Assembly (NCBI RefSeq): GCF_001435845.1
Contig: NZ_CM003596.1
Location: 558,001 to 622,000 of the forward strand
DNA: 64,000 bases
Source: Psychrobacter sp. P11G3
Lineage (GTDB): Bacteria; Pseudomonadota; Gammaproteobacteria; Pseudomonadales; Moraxellaceae
Direction: 5' to 3'
Both the position numbers and the translations under genes were made by a program. Every line of letters starts with the position of its first letter. Position 1 is the first letter of the stretch. Shown one piece after another: positions 18,290-30,367 of this stretch. The notes beneath the pieces are model-generated. The model saw only the letters and a program-made list of their open reading frames with translations. It was not told where the DNA came from and made no database searches.

Positions 18290-19885
18290 ATGAGCGTAGA
18301 TCCAAAGAAATTAAACAAAGAAGTTGCTAAGCGCCGCACCTTTGCCATTATCTCGCATCCCGATGCTGGTAAGACCACCATGACCGAAAAACTCCTGTTG
18401 TGGGGTCAAGCGATTCAGGTAGTGGGCGAAGTAAAAGGCCGTAAGACGGATCGTCATGCAACCTCAGATTGGATGAGCATGGAGCAAGAGCGTGGTATCT
18501 CGATTACGACGTCTGTCATGCAGTTTCCGTATAAAGACCATATGGTCAACCTACTAGATACCCCAGGTCACGCCGACTTTAGTGAAGATACTTACCGTAC
18601 TTTGACCGCAGTAGATAGTGCGCTGATGATGGTCGATGGTGCAAAAGGTGTGGAAGAACGAACCATCAAGCTGATGGAAGTGTGTCGTATGCGCGATACA
18701 CCTATCATCTCATTCGTCAACAAGCTAGATCGTCAGATTCGTGAGCCGCTTGAGTTGCTTAGCGAAATCGAAGCCGTTCTAAAAATCAAATGTATTCCAG
18801 TGACTTGGCCTATCGGTATGGGTCAAGACTTCATTGGCGTCTATCATTTGACTGAAAATAAAACTTACTTTTATGAAAAAGGTAATGGCGGCAAGATGAC
18901 GGTTTCTGAGACTCGTGAAGGCTACGATTATCCAGATATCCGTGAGCGTCTAGGACAGTTGATGTTTGACGCTTTCGAAGAGTCGCTTGAGCTGGTACAG
19001 ATGGCGCTAGAAGAGTTCAGTGTTGAAGCATTTTTGGCTGGCGAGATGACGCCAGTATTGTTTGGCACGGCATTGGGTAACTTTGGGGTAAACATGGTAC
19101 TTGATACCTTGGTTAAATATGCACCGCCGCCAAAAGCCCATCCAACGACTGAGCGTGAAGTATCAGCCACCGAGACAGATTTTACGGGCTTTGTCTTTAA
19201 GATTCAGGCCAATATGGATCCGCGTCACCGTGACCGTATTGCGTTCTTGAGAGTGTGCTCTGGTAAGTACGAAAAGGGCATGAAAATGAAGCATGTGCGT
19301 CTGGGTAAAGACGTACGTATTGCCGATGCTTTGACCTTTTTAGCAGGTGACCGCGAGGCACTAGAAGAAGCCTATCCGGGTGATATCATTGGTTTGCATA
19401 ACCATGGCACCATCTCTATCGGTGATAGCTTCACTGAGGGCGAAGAGTTAAGCTTTACGGGTATTCCGCATTTCGCCCCTGAATTGTTCCGCCGTGTGGT
19501 ACTAAAAGATCCGCTCAAATCAAAAGCCCTGCAAAAAGGCCTGCAGCAGTTAAGTGAAGAGGGTGCAACGCAGGTCTTTATGCCGCAGATTAACAATGAT
19601 TTGGTTTTGGGTGCGGTCGGTGTCCTACAGTTTGAGGTGGTCGCGCATCGTCTAAAAGAAGAGTACAAAGTTCAATGTACTTTTGAGCCAGTATCGATAG
19701 CTACGGTACGCTGGATTCATTGCGATGATGAAGTAGCATTGGCGAAGTTCAAGAAAAAAGCCCATGACCAATTATCATTAGATGGGGGCGGTTATCTAAC
19801 CTATCTTGCGCCATCACGGGTTAATCTACAGCTGATGCAAGACCGCTATCCAGAAGTGACTTTTAGTAGCACTCGCGAACATTAA
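18290..19885 (+). CDS. prfC: Peptide chain release factor 3
   Basis: RF3 is the GTPase that recycles RF1/RF2 from the ribosome after termination. Its G motifs are SHPDAGKTT (G1), DTPGHADF (G3) and NKLD (G4), with [15 protein letters not shown] as the switch I region. The 531 residues match the E. coli length (529). I start at the ATG at 18290; the frame extends to a TTG five codons upstream but the family begins near the ATG. A terminator follows 33 bases after the stop. Confidence 0.96.
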   Translation: MSVDPKKLNKEVAKRRTFAIISHPDAGKTTMTEKLLLWGQAIQVVGEVKGRKTDRHATSDWMSMEQERGISITTSVMQFPYKDHMVNLLDTPGHADFSEDTYRTLTAVDSALMMVDGAKGVEERTIKLMEVCRMRDTPIISFVNKLDRQIREPLELLSEIEAVLKIKCIPVTWPIGMGQDFIGVYHLTENKTYFYEKGNGGKMTVSETREGYDYPDIRERLGQLMFDAFEESLELVQMALEEFSVEAFLAGEMTPVLFGTALGNFGVNMVLDTLVKYAPPPKAHPTTEREVSATETDFTGFVFKIQANMDPRHRDRIAFLRVCSGKYEKGMKMKHVRLGKDVRIADALTFLAGDREALEEAYPGDIIGLHNHGTISIGDSFTEGEELSFTGIPHFAPELFRRVVLKDPLKSKALQKGLQQLSEEGATQVFMPQINNDLVLGAVGVLQFEVVAHRLKEEYKVQCTFEPVSIATVRWIHCDDEVALAKFKKKAHDQLSLDGGGYLTYLAPSRVNLQLMQDRYPEVTFSSTREH

Positions 19886-19917
19886 ATTTATTTATACGCT
19901 CATATCGTTTATTGATT

Positions 19918-19942
19918 AAGACACGCCAGCCGTGTCTTTTTT
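19918..19942 (+). terminator. Terminator of prfC
   Basis: AAGACACG and CGTGTCTT form an 8-base stem with a short loop and a T-tract. Confidence 0.85.
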
Positions 19943-20087
19943 ATTGCCTGTATTTATGACTTAAATAGTAAGAATCAGATAACCGTTCGCTTACACCACC
20001 TCAAAAACGTGAACAGTCTTCCTACAATACATTGCAATTGTTACGGTAGAATATTAAATGGCATTTTATATTTGTAAAAGAGGACAT

Positions 20088-20939
20088 ATGCACACTACGA
20101 CTCAAACTGATGATAAATCTATATCGGCTGATCTATTTTCGATAAAGATAAGCCAGAGAAGTTCAATTGCTATGTTGACTGGCAGCCTATTGTTAAGTGC
20201 CGTTAGTATGTCGGTAAATGCAGGAAGCTTTATTAGCAGCACGGAATATCTACCGTATCAACTACCCAGTAATATACAAGAGACGTGTGACAAGCGTGAT
20301 AACTGTCCAGAGATTGAAGTTAAATATCTTAAAAGCAGTCAAAACTGGATAGATGAGATTACCAATGCCCGTATCGATAACTTAGTCGCCAATAGTCAGA
20401 TGACAGAGTCAGCACCTATTAAGGGTAAAATCAGCGAAAAAGAAGTTAAAGATGCTCTTGATAGCTTTGTGAGCTCGCAATTCCAAGATATGCCTGATGA
20501 TGTGTCGTGGGGTTATAATCTGATGGTAACGCCCAATTATCTAGGTCATGTCGATGAGTTTGAACTGTTTGAGATTAGTTCCTATGTCTATACGGGCGGT
20601 GCACACGGCATGCCTTATAGCGAGTACCTAGTATTTGACCCAAGTACCAAAAAGCAAGTCACGCTTGACGACATGCTTATCTCAGGTAAAAAACCTCGTT
20701 TTGAGGCACTTGCCTATGATGCGTATAAAGGATGGGTTAAAACGGTTGCTGAAGATGTGAGCAGTTATGAGAAAAACTGGCCATTTACGTTGTTCAATAA
20801 TGTGACTTTGACAGATACAGGCGTTAGCATTCGTTATCAGCATTATTCTATCGGTCCATACGCTTACGGTATGCCTGTCCTTAATATCCCCTATAACAAG
20901 CTCGACAAAGTTATAAAACCTCACTTTATACCAAAGTAA
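20088..20939 (+). CDS. Exported DUF3298-type (RsiV-like) protein
   Basis: A 283-residue exported protein. The C-terminal ~150 residues carry the DUF3298/RsiV-like signature YVYTGGAHGMP followed by PSTKKQVTLDDML; the family otherwise includes anti-sigma factor RsiV and many Gram-negative periplasmic proteins of unclear role. The N-terminus has a long polar lead, then a hydrophobic core IAMLTGSLLLSAVSMSVNA. I start at the ATG at 20088, with AGAGG 6 bases upstream, not at the upstream ATG at 20058. A Cys pair (TCDKRDNC) probably forms a disulfide. Confidence 0.8.
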   Translation: MHTTTQTDDKSISADLFSIKISQRSSIAMLTGSLLLSAVSMSVNAGSFISSTEYLPYQLPSNIQETCDKRDNCPEIEVKYLKSSQNWIDEITNARIDNLVANSQMTESAPIKGKISEKEVKDALDSFVSSQFQDMPDDVSWGYNLMVTPNYLGHVDEFELFEISSYVYTGGAHGMPYSEYLVFDPSTKKQVTLDDMLISGKKPRFEALAYDAYKGWVKTVAEDVSSYEKNWPFTLFNNVTLTDTGVSIRYQHYSIGPYAYGMPVLNIPYNKLDKVIKPHFIPK

Positions 20940-21096
20940 ATACTGTATGGTGTTTGAGGAAAGTACTTAATAAACCGTACTAGGCAAATATCATTAAAGA
21001 AATAGCGACAATACTTATCATAAATTGGCAGTAATATTTTAGAGTTATTATTTTTAGCATCATTGGATATTCAATAGAAAAATAAGGAGTTATAAC

Positions 21097-22320
21097 ATGA
21101 CAAACGAGACAGAAAGTACGAATACGGCAGCAAGTACAACTTGGCAGCTGAATGCATTGACCGAAGCGCTAGGTGACCTAACACTGACGGTTAGTGATAG
21201 CTTATCTATAGGTCGTGGTAGTGATAACGACGTAGTCCTAGGTAGCAAGCAGGTTTCTCGCAATCACGCGGTACTCAGTGTGTTAGACGGTCAGCTGTAC
21301 GTAAAAGACTTAGACTCTTCTAATGGTACGTTTATTAATGAGCAACGTATTGCAGGTAATGAATCTAGTCATCTCAAAGCAAATGATACGCTTGGCTTTG
21401 CAAGTTTTAGCTTTCAAGTACAGGCATCTGCTGCGCCAGTGACCACAGAGGAGTTAGTAGCAGATGCACATGAAAATGCTGACACAGCTGCCGTGCTGGA
21501 AACTACTGCTAGTGAGCCTGTGACTGAAGAGCAGATAATTGAGGAAAGCGTTCTTGAGGAAGAGCCGATCATAGAGCAAACAGTTAATGAGCCAGTGATC
21601 AAAGAGACTGGCATCGAAGAAATGTTGCCTGCTACAGATGATACTGTACCTGTAGAATCTTTATCTGTAGATGCCGGCTCAGATATGACCGAAGAATCAG
21701 TAACCCCTACGCACGAAACCGTTGAACCGGCTGTTGAAGAACCAGCTGTTGAAGAACCAGTTACTGAAGAAGCCGTTGCTACAGAGCCAGTTGTCAAAGA
21801 AACAGGGATTGATGAAGTACTGTCTGACGCGGATGCGGCATCGCCTACGCCAGTAGAAGAAACGCCAGTTGCCACAGAAGGGGTAGATGACACATCTGTA
21901 CCAACAGCAACCCAAACAGAAGCTGTGACGTCTACAGAGTCATCACATGCAGCATCTACTGATAGCGCGCCAGTGGTAGAAGAGCAGCCAGCAGTGCATG
22001 AAGAGCCAGTAATGCATGAAGAGCCAGCAGTCCAAGACGAACACGACAAAACGACAAAAACAGAGTTACAAGAAGAAGCTGACCCTGAAGTTTTAAAAGC
22101 CAAACAGGCAGCTAGTGCACAGTTTTCAGGCACGGCTAATTTAGGGCAGGCGCGCGATCTTGGTACCGAAGGCAATAATGCGATGGATCAAGAAATCAGC
22201 AACCCTGCTCATGCAGGTCATGTAGAGAAAAAAGCGAGCGGCGGCTGGTTTATATGGGTATTTGTGACCATTCTAATTATCGGTTTGGCCTTATGGTTGT
22301 TTAATATGGGCGGTGCATAA
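21097..22320 (+). CDS. FHA-domain membrane protein with acidic repeats
   Basis: Residues ~20-110 are an FHA phosphothreonine-binding domain with the key residues visible: Arg40 in SIGRGSDND, Ser54 and His57 in SRNH, and Asn76 in SSNGT. A ~265-residue linker very rich in Glu, Pro, Val, Thr and Ala follows. It holds two copies of a KETGIEE/KETGIDE motif (about 169 and 234) and short EPAVEEP-type repeats. A single membrane segment at ~384-402 sits just before the C-terminus, so the FHA domain should face the cytoplasm on a long tether. No kinase or type VI gene is adjacent. AAGGAG precedes the ATG. Confidence 0.85.
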   Translation: MTNETESTNTAASTTWQLNALTEALGDLTLTVSDSLSIGRGSDNDVVLGSKQVSRNHAVLSVLDGQLYVKDLDSSNGTFINEQRIAGNESSHLKANDTLGFASFSFQVQASAAPVTTEELVADAHENADTAAVLETTASEPVTEEQIIEESVLEEEPIIEQTVNEPVIKETGIEEMLPATDDTVPVESLSVDAGSDMTEESVTPTHETVEPAVEEPAVEEPVTEEAVATEPVVKETGIDEVLSDADAASPTPVEETPVATEGVDDTSVPTATQTEAVTSTESSHAASTDSAPVVEEQPAVHEEPVMHEEPAVQDEHDKTTKTELQEEADPEVLKAKQAASAQFSGTANLGQARDLGTEGNNAMDQEISNPAHAGHVEKKASGGWFIWVFVTILIIGLALWLFNMGGA

Positions 22321-22494
22321 TTCAACTCTACACTAGGTCTTTGTCGTAATTTTTGACAGAGGCCCTTGTGTGCGTACCATTTTTTAAACAAATGACTCAT
22401 TATAGCGTCGATATTTTAGCGAATATTGGCGCTATATTTTATAGAGCAGCTTATAGTTTTGTTATTGCCTATAAGGTGCTAAGAGAGCGCTATT

Positions 22495-23991
22495 ATGATG
22501 ACTTTTGAAGAATACCAAGCTTTTAGAGATAGAGGCTTTAGTCACGCACCGCTAGTAAAAAAGCGTCTGATGGATGCGCAGACTCCCGTATCTGTATTCT
22601 CCAAAGTACGTGATCTAAACGGCTCTGCCTATCTGTTTGAGTCTGTAGTAGGCGGTGAGCGCTGGGCACGATACTCCATGATTGGATTGGGTAGTGATCT
22701 GATTTTGCAGTACGCTGATGGCAATATTACGACCAAACGAAACGAGCATATCGATACAGAGTCAGTAGAGAATCCCTTTGATTACCTGCGTGAGCTGATG
22801 GCGCAATATCATATGCCAACCGCTGAAGATGTGCCGACGATGCCGAGCTTTAGCGGCGGTCTAGTCGGTTACTTTGGATACGATATGGTACGTATTATTG
22901 AGCAAAGTGTCGGCTTATCTGATGCGCCCAATCCAATGTCGATGCCAGATATGTGGCTGATGCTTTCGATGAGCGTGATTGTATTTGATAATTTAGAGAA
23001 TACGCTATCAATCATCGTTTATGCTGATTGTCAGTCTGAAGATGGCTATAGTTCAGCTATCCGTGAGCTAGAACAAATCGAGGAAAAGCTAGCAGAACCG
23101 TCTAACTTGCGCGCACCTGTAAAGCCTACGCCTAAATTTATATCGCAAACAGGTGCCGAAAAATACTGTAGCGATGTCAATAAAATAAAAGATTACATTG
23201 CCGCTGGTGACGTTATGCAGGTAGTGCCAGCGCAGCGCTTGACAGCGGACTATACAGGTGACTCTCTAGCCGTCTATCGTGCGCTTCGCTACCTAAACCC
23301 ATCACCATATCTGTTTTTGGTGCATGGCTATACACTCGACGATCACAAACGCTTTGATATTATCGGCGCTTCTCCTGAAATCTTATCTCGTATCGAAAAT
23401 GGCAAGGTGACGGTAAGACCGCTGGCAGGGACACGGCAACGTGGCCAAGATGAGGCTGAAGACCTAGCGCTTGAGCAAGAGCTGCTAAATGATGAAAAGG
23501 AGACAGCCGAGCATTTGATGCTCATTGATTTGGGTCGCAATGATATTGGCCGCGTTTGCGAGTATGGCAGTGTCAAAGTCACAGAAAAGATGTTTATAGA
23601 GCGCTACTCACAAGTGATGCATATCGCATCTAACGTTGAGGGTACGATACGAGCTGACAAAGATGCACTAGATGTATTTTGTGCCACTTTCCCAGCTGGT
23701 ACGCTATCGGGTGCACCCAAAATCCGCGCCATGCAAATCATCGATGAGATAGAACCAGTACGTCGAACAGTATTTGGTGGTTCAGTTGGTTATTTAGGTT
23801 GGAATGGTAATATGGACACGGCCATTGCTATCCGTACTGCGGTGATGCGCCGTGGTGAGATACATATTCAAGCCGGAGCAGGGGTTGTTGCTGATTCTGT
23901 ACCAGAAAAAAAATGGGATGAAACCAATAAAAAAGCATTGGCATTAGTCAAAGCGGTAGAAATGGCCTGTAATGGCTTGCGTATTCGCTAA
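22495..23991 (+). CDS. trpE: Anthranilate synthase component I
   Basis: TrpE makes anthranilate from chorismate with ammonia supplied by TrpG. The 498 residues match the family. The chorismate-binding signature is seen in LIDLGRNDIGRV and AGTLSGAPKIRAMQIIDE, with GGSVGYLG and QAGAGVVADSVPE further on. The N-terminal region SVFSKVRDLNGSAYLFESV holds the tryptophan-feedback type motif. No leader peptide or attenuator with Trp codons is seen upstream (22321-22494). trpG is not adjacent on the + side. Confidence 0.95.
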   Translation: MMTFEEYQAFRDRGFSHAPLVKKRLMDAQTPVSVFSKVRDLNGSAYLFESVVGGERWARYSMIGLGSDLILQYADGNITTKRNEHIDTESVENPFDYLRELMAQYHMPTAEDVPTMPSFSGGLVGYFGYDMVRIIEQSVGLSDAPNPMSMPDMWLMLSMSVIVFDNLENTLSIIVYADCQSEDGYSSAIRELEQIEEKLAEPSNLRAPVKPTPKFISQTGAEKYCSDVNKIKDYIAAGDVMQVVPAQRLTADYTGDSLAVYRALRYLNPSPYLFLVHGYTLDDHKRFDIIGASPEILSRIENGKVTVRPLAGTRQRGQDEAEDLALEQELLNDEKETAEHLMLIDLGRNDIGRVCEYGSVKVTEKMFIERYSQVMHIASNVEGTIRADKDALDVFCATFPAGTLSGAPKIRAMQIIDEIEPVRRTVFGGSVGYLGWNGNMDTAIAIRTAVMRRGEIHIQAGAGVVADSVPEKKWDETNKKALALVKAVEMACNGLRIR

Positions 23992-24133
23992 TTAAATAGC
24001 CAGTGATGTGGCAAAAATAAAGGCTGCAAGTAAAAAGCCAATTTATTGCCATATTTTTATTTATAAAAAAACCAGCTTAATCAGTGACTTAAATATTTAT
24101 ATCAAATTAATTTAAAAAAAGATGAAAAAGTAC

Positions 24134-24161
24134 TTGCGCATCTCAAAAAATTTGATAGAAT
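24134..24161 (+). promoter_or_regulatory. Promoter of the tRNA-tuf operon
   Basis: -35 TTGCGC (24134-24139) and -10 TAGAAT (24156-24161) are 16 bases apart, followed by a GC-rich GCCACCAC discriminator typical of stringently controlled stable-RNA promoters. The first tRNA begins 22 bases downstream. Confidence 0.65.
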
Positions 24162-24183
24162 AGCCACCACTTTAAGAGAACAA

Positions 24184-24259
<76 letters not shown>

Positions 24260-24326
24260 TCTCTCTTAAAGTAGCTTTTTATGAATTTGTCTTAAATGTA
24301 AGTCATTTTTGTTCAAAGCAGCCTAA

Positions 24327-24410
24327 GGTGGGGTTGGGGAGCGGTCAAACCCAACAGACTGTAAATCTGTCGCGAAAGCTTCGAAGGTTCGAATCCTTCC
24401 CCCACCACCA
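24327..24410 (+). tRNA. tyrU: tRNA-Tyr (anticodon GTA)
   Basis: An 84-base class II tRNA with acceptor GGTGGGG / CCCCACC, anticodon loop CTGTAAA (GTA), a long variable arm and an encoded CCA. Confidence 0.96.
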
Positions 24411-24494
24411 TATTTTCTAAAGTTTGTCATAGCGCCAAGCATACTCTCTATATCTCATAACTCTCGATTAGAGTTATCCTGAATAAGAGTAAAT

Positions 24495-24568
24495 GCGGGT
24501 GTGGTATAATGGTAACACCTTAGCCTTCCAAGCTAATGACGCGGGTTCGATTCCCGCCACCCGCTCCA
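24495..24568 (+). tRNA. glyT: tRNA-Gly (anticodon TCC)
   Basis: A 74-base tRNA with acceptor GCGGGTG / CACCCGC, anticodon loop CTTCCAA (TCC) and an encoded CCA. Confidence 0.96.
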
Positions 24569-24671
24569 TATATACACCATCGCAAAGCATAACAATAAAT
24601 CATCACGAGAGTCAGTAATTATTGCTGCATCGTGATATTTTTTTTAGTGCAGTTCAAAGGTTTCAATATAC

Positions 24672-24746
<75 letters not shown>

Positions 24747-24955
24747 TTTATTTTTTATACCTTTTATGCTTGTTTTGCTATTTATGTAACTTTGCGTCGA
24801 TATCGAAATTATAGAATATTGAAATATATAACAGTAGTGCGGTAGACAATGATTCAAAGGTGACACTGAGGTGTTGCCTTTTAGTGCTGTCAGTATATTA
24901 ATAAATATTGGTTTTGATGGTCTTATATAGAGAAGACTAAAACTAATAGGTCAGT

Positions 24956-25273
24956 ATGCAGACATTAATACATTATTTTTTGCACTTTGGTTTTCCTCTT
25001 TTTATTGCTATTGCGTTTTTTAGAAAAGAGTGGAAAAAAGCATATCTGATTTTGCTTGCGACCATGCTGGTTGATATAGACCATCTGGTAGCAAACCCAA
25101 TATTTCAGGCAAATAGATGTAGCATTAATTTTCATCCGCTACATACTTATTATGCGATGCTAGTGTATTTTGTTTTACTCTTTCTTCGTAAGCCTTTTAA
25201 TATCATTGGAATTGGATTGCTGTTCCATATGTTAACGGATTTTACGGATTGTTTGATGATGTCGGTCAGCTAA
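24956..25273 (+). CDS. Small membrane protein, DUF6122-like
   Basis: A 105-residue protein, mostly hydrophobic, with about three or four membrane segments. Conserved-looking polar residues sit within them: MLVDIDHLVANP, CSINFHPLHTYY and LLFHMLTDFTDC. The Asp/His pattern resembles the DUF6122 family, a small relative of membrane-bound metal-dependent hydrolases; activity is unproven. It starts at the ATG at 24956 without a strong ribosome site. It lies between thrT and tuf, inside an otherwise conserved operon. Confidence 0.75.
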   Translation: MQTLIHYFLHFGFPLFIAIAFFRKEWKKAYLILLATMLVDIDHLVANPIFQANRCSINFHPLHTYYAMLVYFVLLFLRKPFNIIGIGLLFHMLTDFTDCLMMSVS

Positions 25274-25381
25274 CATCGCGACCTTGCATATCAAGATAAT
25301 TATACGGTTATAAGAAAGGTTATAATCAATTGAGCTTTATATCTACTAGTTAGAGAGAAGTTGATTTCGATTGAGAGATGT

Positions 25382-25411
25382 ATGACTATTTAAGACAAGT
25401 CAGCGTATAAT
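25382..25411 (+). promoter_or_regulatory. Candidate tuf promoter
   Basis: A consensus -10 TATAAT (25406-25411) has an ATGACT -35-like hexamer 18 bases before it. It would start transcription ~130 bases before the tuf start and would give tuf its own promoter independent of the tRNAs. Confidence 0.45.
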
Positions 25412-25551
25412 AACGGATACAAGAATTAGTTCGGAGCATTGTTTAAGCAGTGGTTCGTGCGGTTGATAGCTAGGTTTATGATGATTTAATTCTATTATGA
25501 GCCATTAAACAGCTTTTTATTGATCATTCACCAAAAAAAGAGGAAATACCC

Positions 25552-26742
25552 ATGGCAAAGGCCAAGTTTGAACGTAACAAGCCACACGTCAACGTCGGTA
25601 CAATCGGACACGTTGACCATGGTAAAACAACCCTTACCGCTGCAATCGCAACCGTAGCTGCAATCACCTCTGGTGGCGAAGCCAAAGACTACGCGTCTAT
25701 TGACTCAGCACCAGAAGAAAAAGCACGTGGTATCACAATCAACACCTCACACGTAGAATATGACACAGATAGCCGTCACTACGCACACGTAGATTGCCCA
25801 GGTCACGCCGATTATGTTAAAAACATGATCACTGGTGCGGCACAGATGGACGGCGCAATCCTAGTCGTATCTGCAACTGACGGCCCAATGCCACAGACTC
25901 GTGAGCACATCTTGCTTTCACGTCAGGTTGGCGTACCGTACATCATCGTATTCATGAACAAATGTGACATGGTTGATGACGAAGAATTGTTAGAGCTAGT
26001 AGAAATGGAAGTTCGTGAATTATTGAACGACTATGACTTCCCAGGCGACGACACTCCTATCGTTAAAGGTTCTGCTACTGAAGCCCTAAAAGGCTCAGAA
26101 GAAAAATACGGCCAACCAGCTGTTGTAGAACTACTAAACGTACTAGACACCTACATCCCAGAGCCAGAGCGTGACATCGACAAAGCATTCCTAATGCCAA
26201 TCGAAGACGTATTCTCAATCTCAGGTCGTGGTACTGTAGTAACAGGTCGTGTTGAATCTGGTATCGTTAAAGTTGGCGACGAGATCGAAATCGTTGGTAT
26301 CCGTGACACTCAAAAAACCACTTGTACTGGTGTAGAGATGTTCCGTAAACTGCTTGACGAAGGTCGTGCAGGCGAAAACTGTGGCGTACTACTACGTGGT
26401 ACTAAGCGTGAAGACGTACAACGTGGCCAAGTACTAGCTAAGCCAGGTTCAATCACTCCTCACACCAAGTTTGACGCTGAAGTATATGTATTGTCAAAAG
26501 AAGAGGGTGGTCGTCACACACCATTCCTAAACGGCTATCGTCCACAGTTCTACTTCCGTACTACTGACGTAACTGGCGCAATCCAATTACAAGACGGTAC
26601 TGAAATGGTAATGCCTGGTGATAACGTTGAGATGGGCGTAGAGCTTATCCACCCAATCGCTATGGACAAAGGTCTTCGCTTCGCTATTCGTGAAGGCGGC
26701 CGTACTGTAGGCGCTGGTGTTGTTGCTAACGTATTGAACTAA
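25552..26742 (+). CDS. tuf: Elongation factor Tu
   Basis: EF-Tu brings aminoacyl-tRNA to the ribosome. The 396 residues show G1 GHVDHGKT, the ARGITIN effector region, DCPGHADY (G3) and NKCD (G4). The codon choice is visibly more biased than in neighbouring genes, as expected for a very highly expressed gene. A strong AGAGGAA ribosome site precedes the ATG. Position after tRNA-Thr(GGT) corresponds to tufB of E. coli; a second tuf copy elsewhere is likely but not in the window. Confidence 0.98.
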   Translation: MAKAKFERNKPHVNVGTIGHVDHGKTTLTAAIATVAAITSGGEAKDYASIDSAPEEKARGITINTSHVEYDTDSRHYAHVDCPGHADYVKNMITGAAQMDGAILVVSATDGPMPQTREHILLSRQVGVPYIIVFMNKCDMVDDEELLELVEMEVRELLNDYDFPGDDTPIVKGSATEALKGSEEKYGQPAVVELLNVLDTYIPEPERDIDKAFLMPIEDVFSISGRGTVVTGRVESGIVKVGDEIEIVGIRDTQKTTCTGVEMFRKLLDEGRAGENCGVLLRGTKREDVQRGQVLAKPGSITPHTKFDAEVYVLSKEEGGRHTPFLNGYRPQFYFRTTDVTGAIQLQDGTEMVMPGDNVEMGVELIHPIAMDKGLRFAIREGGRTVGAGVVANVLN

Positions 26743-26779
26743 TCATTAAGTCTCAGCAATGAGCTTATGAATTAGTCAT

Positions 26780-26814
26780 AAAAAAGGCCATCCTATCTAG
26801 GGTGGCCTTTTTTT
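26780..26814 (+). terminator. Terminator of tuf
   Basis: AAAAAAGGCCA-CC pairs with GG-TGGCCTTTTTTT around a short loop, 38 bases past the stop. Confidence 0.92.
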
Positions 26815-26936
26815 GTTGGGAAATATTGATTGTATAATTACTGATCTACATGAATGTATGGCAAGCTCTATATATATCATCTAAGCATAATATAATAATA
26901 AAAACAGCCTAATAATAATCGTGTAAAAGGAACGTC

Positions 26937-27431
26937 ATGTTTGTGATAGAAGCACTACCAACGAATGCAGTAGAACTCGAAAACCTTATTCAAACTGTCG
27001 CTAATATAGAAGCGATGGTGCAACCAGATGATGCTTGGAACCAGAGAACATTGACTGAGTTACTTGAGCAGGACAGTATTTGCCTATTGATTGCTTATGA
27101 TCAAGAGAAAGAGGAGGGTGTATCTCATCGTGAGATAGTTGGTTATTGCTTATATCAAATGACTTTTGAGCAAGCAGAGGTGTTGCGTATCGGAACTGAT
27201 CCAAAGTACCAACGCCAAGGCATTGCTTCACAGGTATTGAATAGGTTGCATGAACTGTTACAGCTTAATCAGGTCGAAAGTCTTTTGTTAGAGGTACGTG
27301 CAGATAATACAGCGGCGATAGCGTTATACGAGCAACAAGCGTTTAGCGTCATTCATAGACGCAAAGGCTATTATAAAGTGCCACATAAACCAGCAGTCGA
27401 TGCATTAATCATGCAGCATAATTATATTTAA
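26937..27431 (+). CDS. rimI: Ribosomal-protein-alanine N-acetyltransferase (GNAT)
   Basis: A 164-residue GNAT protein. The acetyl-CoA site is RIGTDPKYQRQGIASQVL; the LLLEVRADNTAAIALYEQQAF stretch and the RRKGYY C-terminal motif are typical of RimI, which acetylates the N-terminal Ala of ribosomal protein S18. AAGGA lies 6 bases before the ATG. No neighbouring tsaB is seen, so the assignment to RimI rather than a related GNAT is good but not certain. Confidence 0.85.
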   Translation: MFVIEALPTNAVELENLIQTVANIEAMVQPDDAWNQRTLTELLEQDSICLLIAYDQEKEEGVSHREIVGYCLYQMTFEQAEVLRIGTDPKYQRQGIASQVLNRLHELLQLNQVESLLLEVRADNTAAIALYEQQAFSVIHRRKGYYKVPHKPAVDALIMQHNYI

Positions 27432-27525
27432 TAAAGAAAATAAATCTTAATAAAAAATAAGCGATTATAATAAAGGTGGCTATAGCAGCTACGATATAAA
27501 AGCAGAATTAACTAAGATTTAAACT

Positions 27526-27960
27526 TTATTGTAAAGGAATTTTCTTTTTACAGACTTCCACATCAAGCTGATAGTCACTATCGGCTTTCATTCGACCTAA
27601 AATATCCAAGCGTTCGCTCAGTAACTCCACCATTATGCTGATATTGGCTTGTTGTTTTTTAACTTGTTCTAGCTTTTGCTGAGTGAGTAAAAGCTGCGAA
27701 TCAATATCCAAGTGACCATCATAATAATCATTCAGACTGTTTTTGATTTCAGTAAGCGTAAAGCCAATAGCTTGTGCGCTTTTGATCAGCTCTATGCGTT
27801 CGATACACTCTGGATGAAATTCGGTATATAAACGTGAGCCTGCCTGACGCTTGCGAGATTTTAGCAGGCCTAATTGCTCGTAATGGCGAACCGTATCTTT
27901 AGTTGTATTGGCCTTTGCTGCTAGCTCTCCAATCAACAGAAACGATGTATCAAGTGCCAT
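27526..27960 (-). CDS. MerR-family transcriptional regulator
   Basis: A 144-residue protein with an N-terminal winged-helix DNA-binding domain (LIGELAAKANTTKDTVRHYEQLGLL) and a coiled-coil dimerisation helix (about 80-115). The single Cys near the C-terminus (EVCKKK) is not the paired metal-site pattern of MerR, CueR or ZntR, so the inducer is unclear. AGAGG precedes the ATG. It lies downstream of aat on the same strand with a 30-base gap, which suggests possible read-through. Confidence 0.87.
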   Translation of the reverse strand: MALDTSFLLIGELAAKANTTKDTVRHYEQLGLLKSRKRQAGSRLYTEFHPECIERIELIKSAQAIGFTLTEIKNSLNDYYDGHLDIDSQLLLTQQKLEQVKKQQANISIMVELLSERLDILGRMKADSDYQLDVEVCKKKIPLQ

Positions 27961-27990
27961 AATAACCTCTTATTTTTTTCGCTATGATAA

Positions 27991-28797
27991 TCATAACTCT
28001 AGTTGCCACGGCGACTCGCTATCCAGTAGCGATACGGATAACGATTTATGAGAGTGCTTTTGCCATAGCACAGACTGGCTGCCAATTAGGTTGTCTAACT
28101 GAGTCAGAAAGTCAGCACGCGGTAAGGTAGTGGCACCTAAGCTCATTAAATGATCGTTCGGTAGCTGACAGTCGACGAGTGCGACATCACTTTGTTCACA
28201 TAAGCGCATCAGACCCCAAAACGCTAGCTTTGACGCATTAGAGGCTCGGTGAAACATTGATTCACCAAAATAGATGCCGTTTATTTTTAACCCGTATAAT
28301 CCGCCAATCAGTTGACCTGCCTCGTCCCAAACTTCAATGCTATGAGCAAAGCCTTGCGCATGCAATATGGTATAGGCTTCGATCATCTCATCATGAATCC
28401 AAGTATGCTCACCTTCGGGATGATTGTCATTAAGGCCATCACTGCGCGGTAAGCTACAGGCATGTATGACATCGTCAAAAGCTTGATTAAGCGTTACTTG
28501 CCAACGTTCGCGATTTGCTTGCTTACGTAGAGACTTGCTCGGTTGATAGGCCGAAGGAACGATTACACAACGCGGCTCAGGGCACCACCAAGCAATAGGC
28601 TCATTTTCGTTAAACCAAGGAAATAGCCCCTGAGCGTAGGCTGATATCAGCGTTTCAGGTGCTAGGTCACCGCCCATAGCGACGATGCCAATACCATCAG
28701 GGTCGATAGAAACGGGATCAGGAAAGTCATAACGCCCAAGACTTTTTAAAGTCTCAGGCGTAATGTGTTTATCGTGCTGTTGAGTAAAGTTGCCCAT
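27991..28797 (-). CDS. aat: Leucyl/phenylalanyl-tRNA-protein transferase
   Basis: Aat adds Leu or Phe to N-terminal Lys/Arg of proteins, marking them for ClpS/ClpAP degradation. The FPDPxxxDPDGIVAMGGDL and SAYAQGLFPWF stretches and the WWCPEPRCVI motif are characteristic. At 268 residues it is slightly longer than the E. coli protein. Its ATG directly follows the trxB stop with no gap (TAAATG), so it is translationally coupled to trxB. Confidence 0.95.
   Translation of the reverse strand: MGNFTQQHDKHITPETLKSLGRYDFPDPVSIDPDGIGIVAMGGDLAPETLISAYAQGLFPWFNENEPIAWWCPEPRCVIVPSAYQPSKSLRKQANRERWQVTLNQAFDDVIHACSLPRSDGLNDNHPEGEHTWIHDEMIEAYTILHAQGFAHSIEVWDEAGQLIGGLYGLKINGIYFGESMFHRASNASKLAFWGLMRLCEQSDVALVDCQLPNDHLMSLGATTLPRADFLTQLDNLIGSQSVLWQKHSHKSLSVSLLDSESPWQLEL

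Positions 28798-30367
<1,570 letters not shown>

Noticed and set aside
21414..22175. 253-codon frame antisense to the FHA gene
   Set aside because: A long frame caused by the repetitive Glu/Pro/Val coding on the other strand; the sense frame has a ribosome site and a real domain.
22321..22494. Possible trp leader/attenuator before trpE
   Set aside because: No small ORF with adjacent Trp codons and no terminator/antiterminator pair seen.
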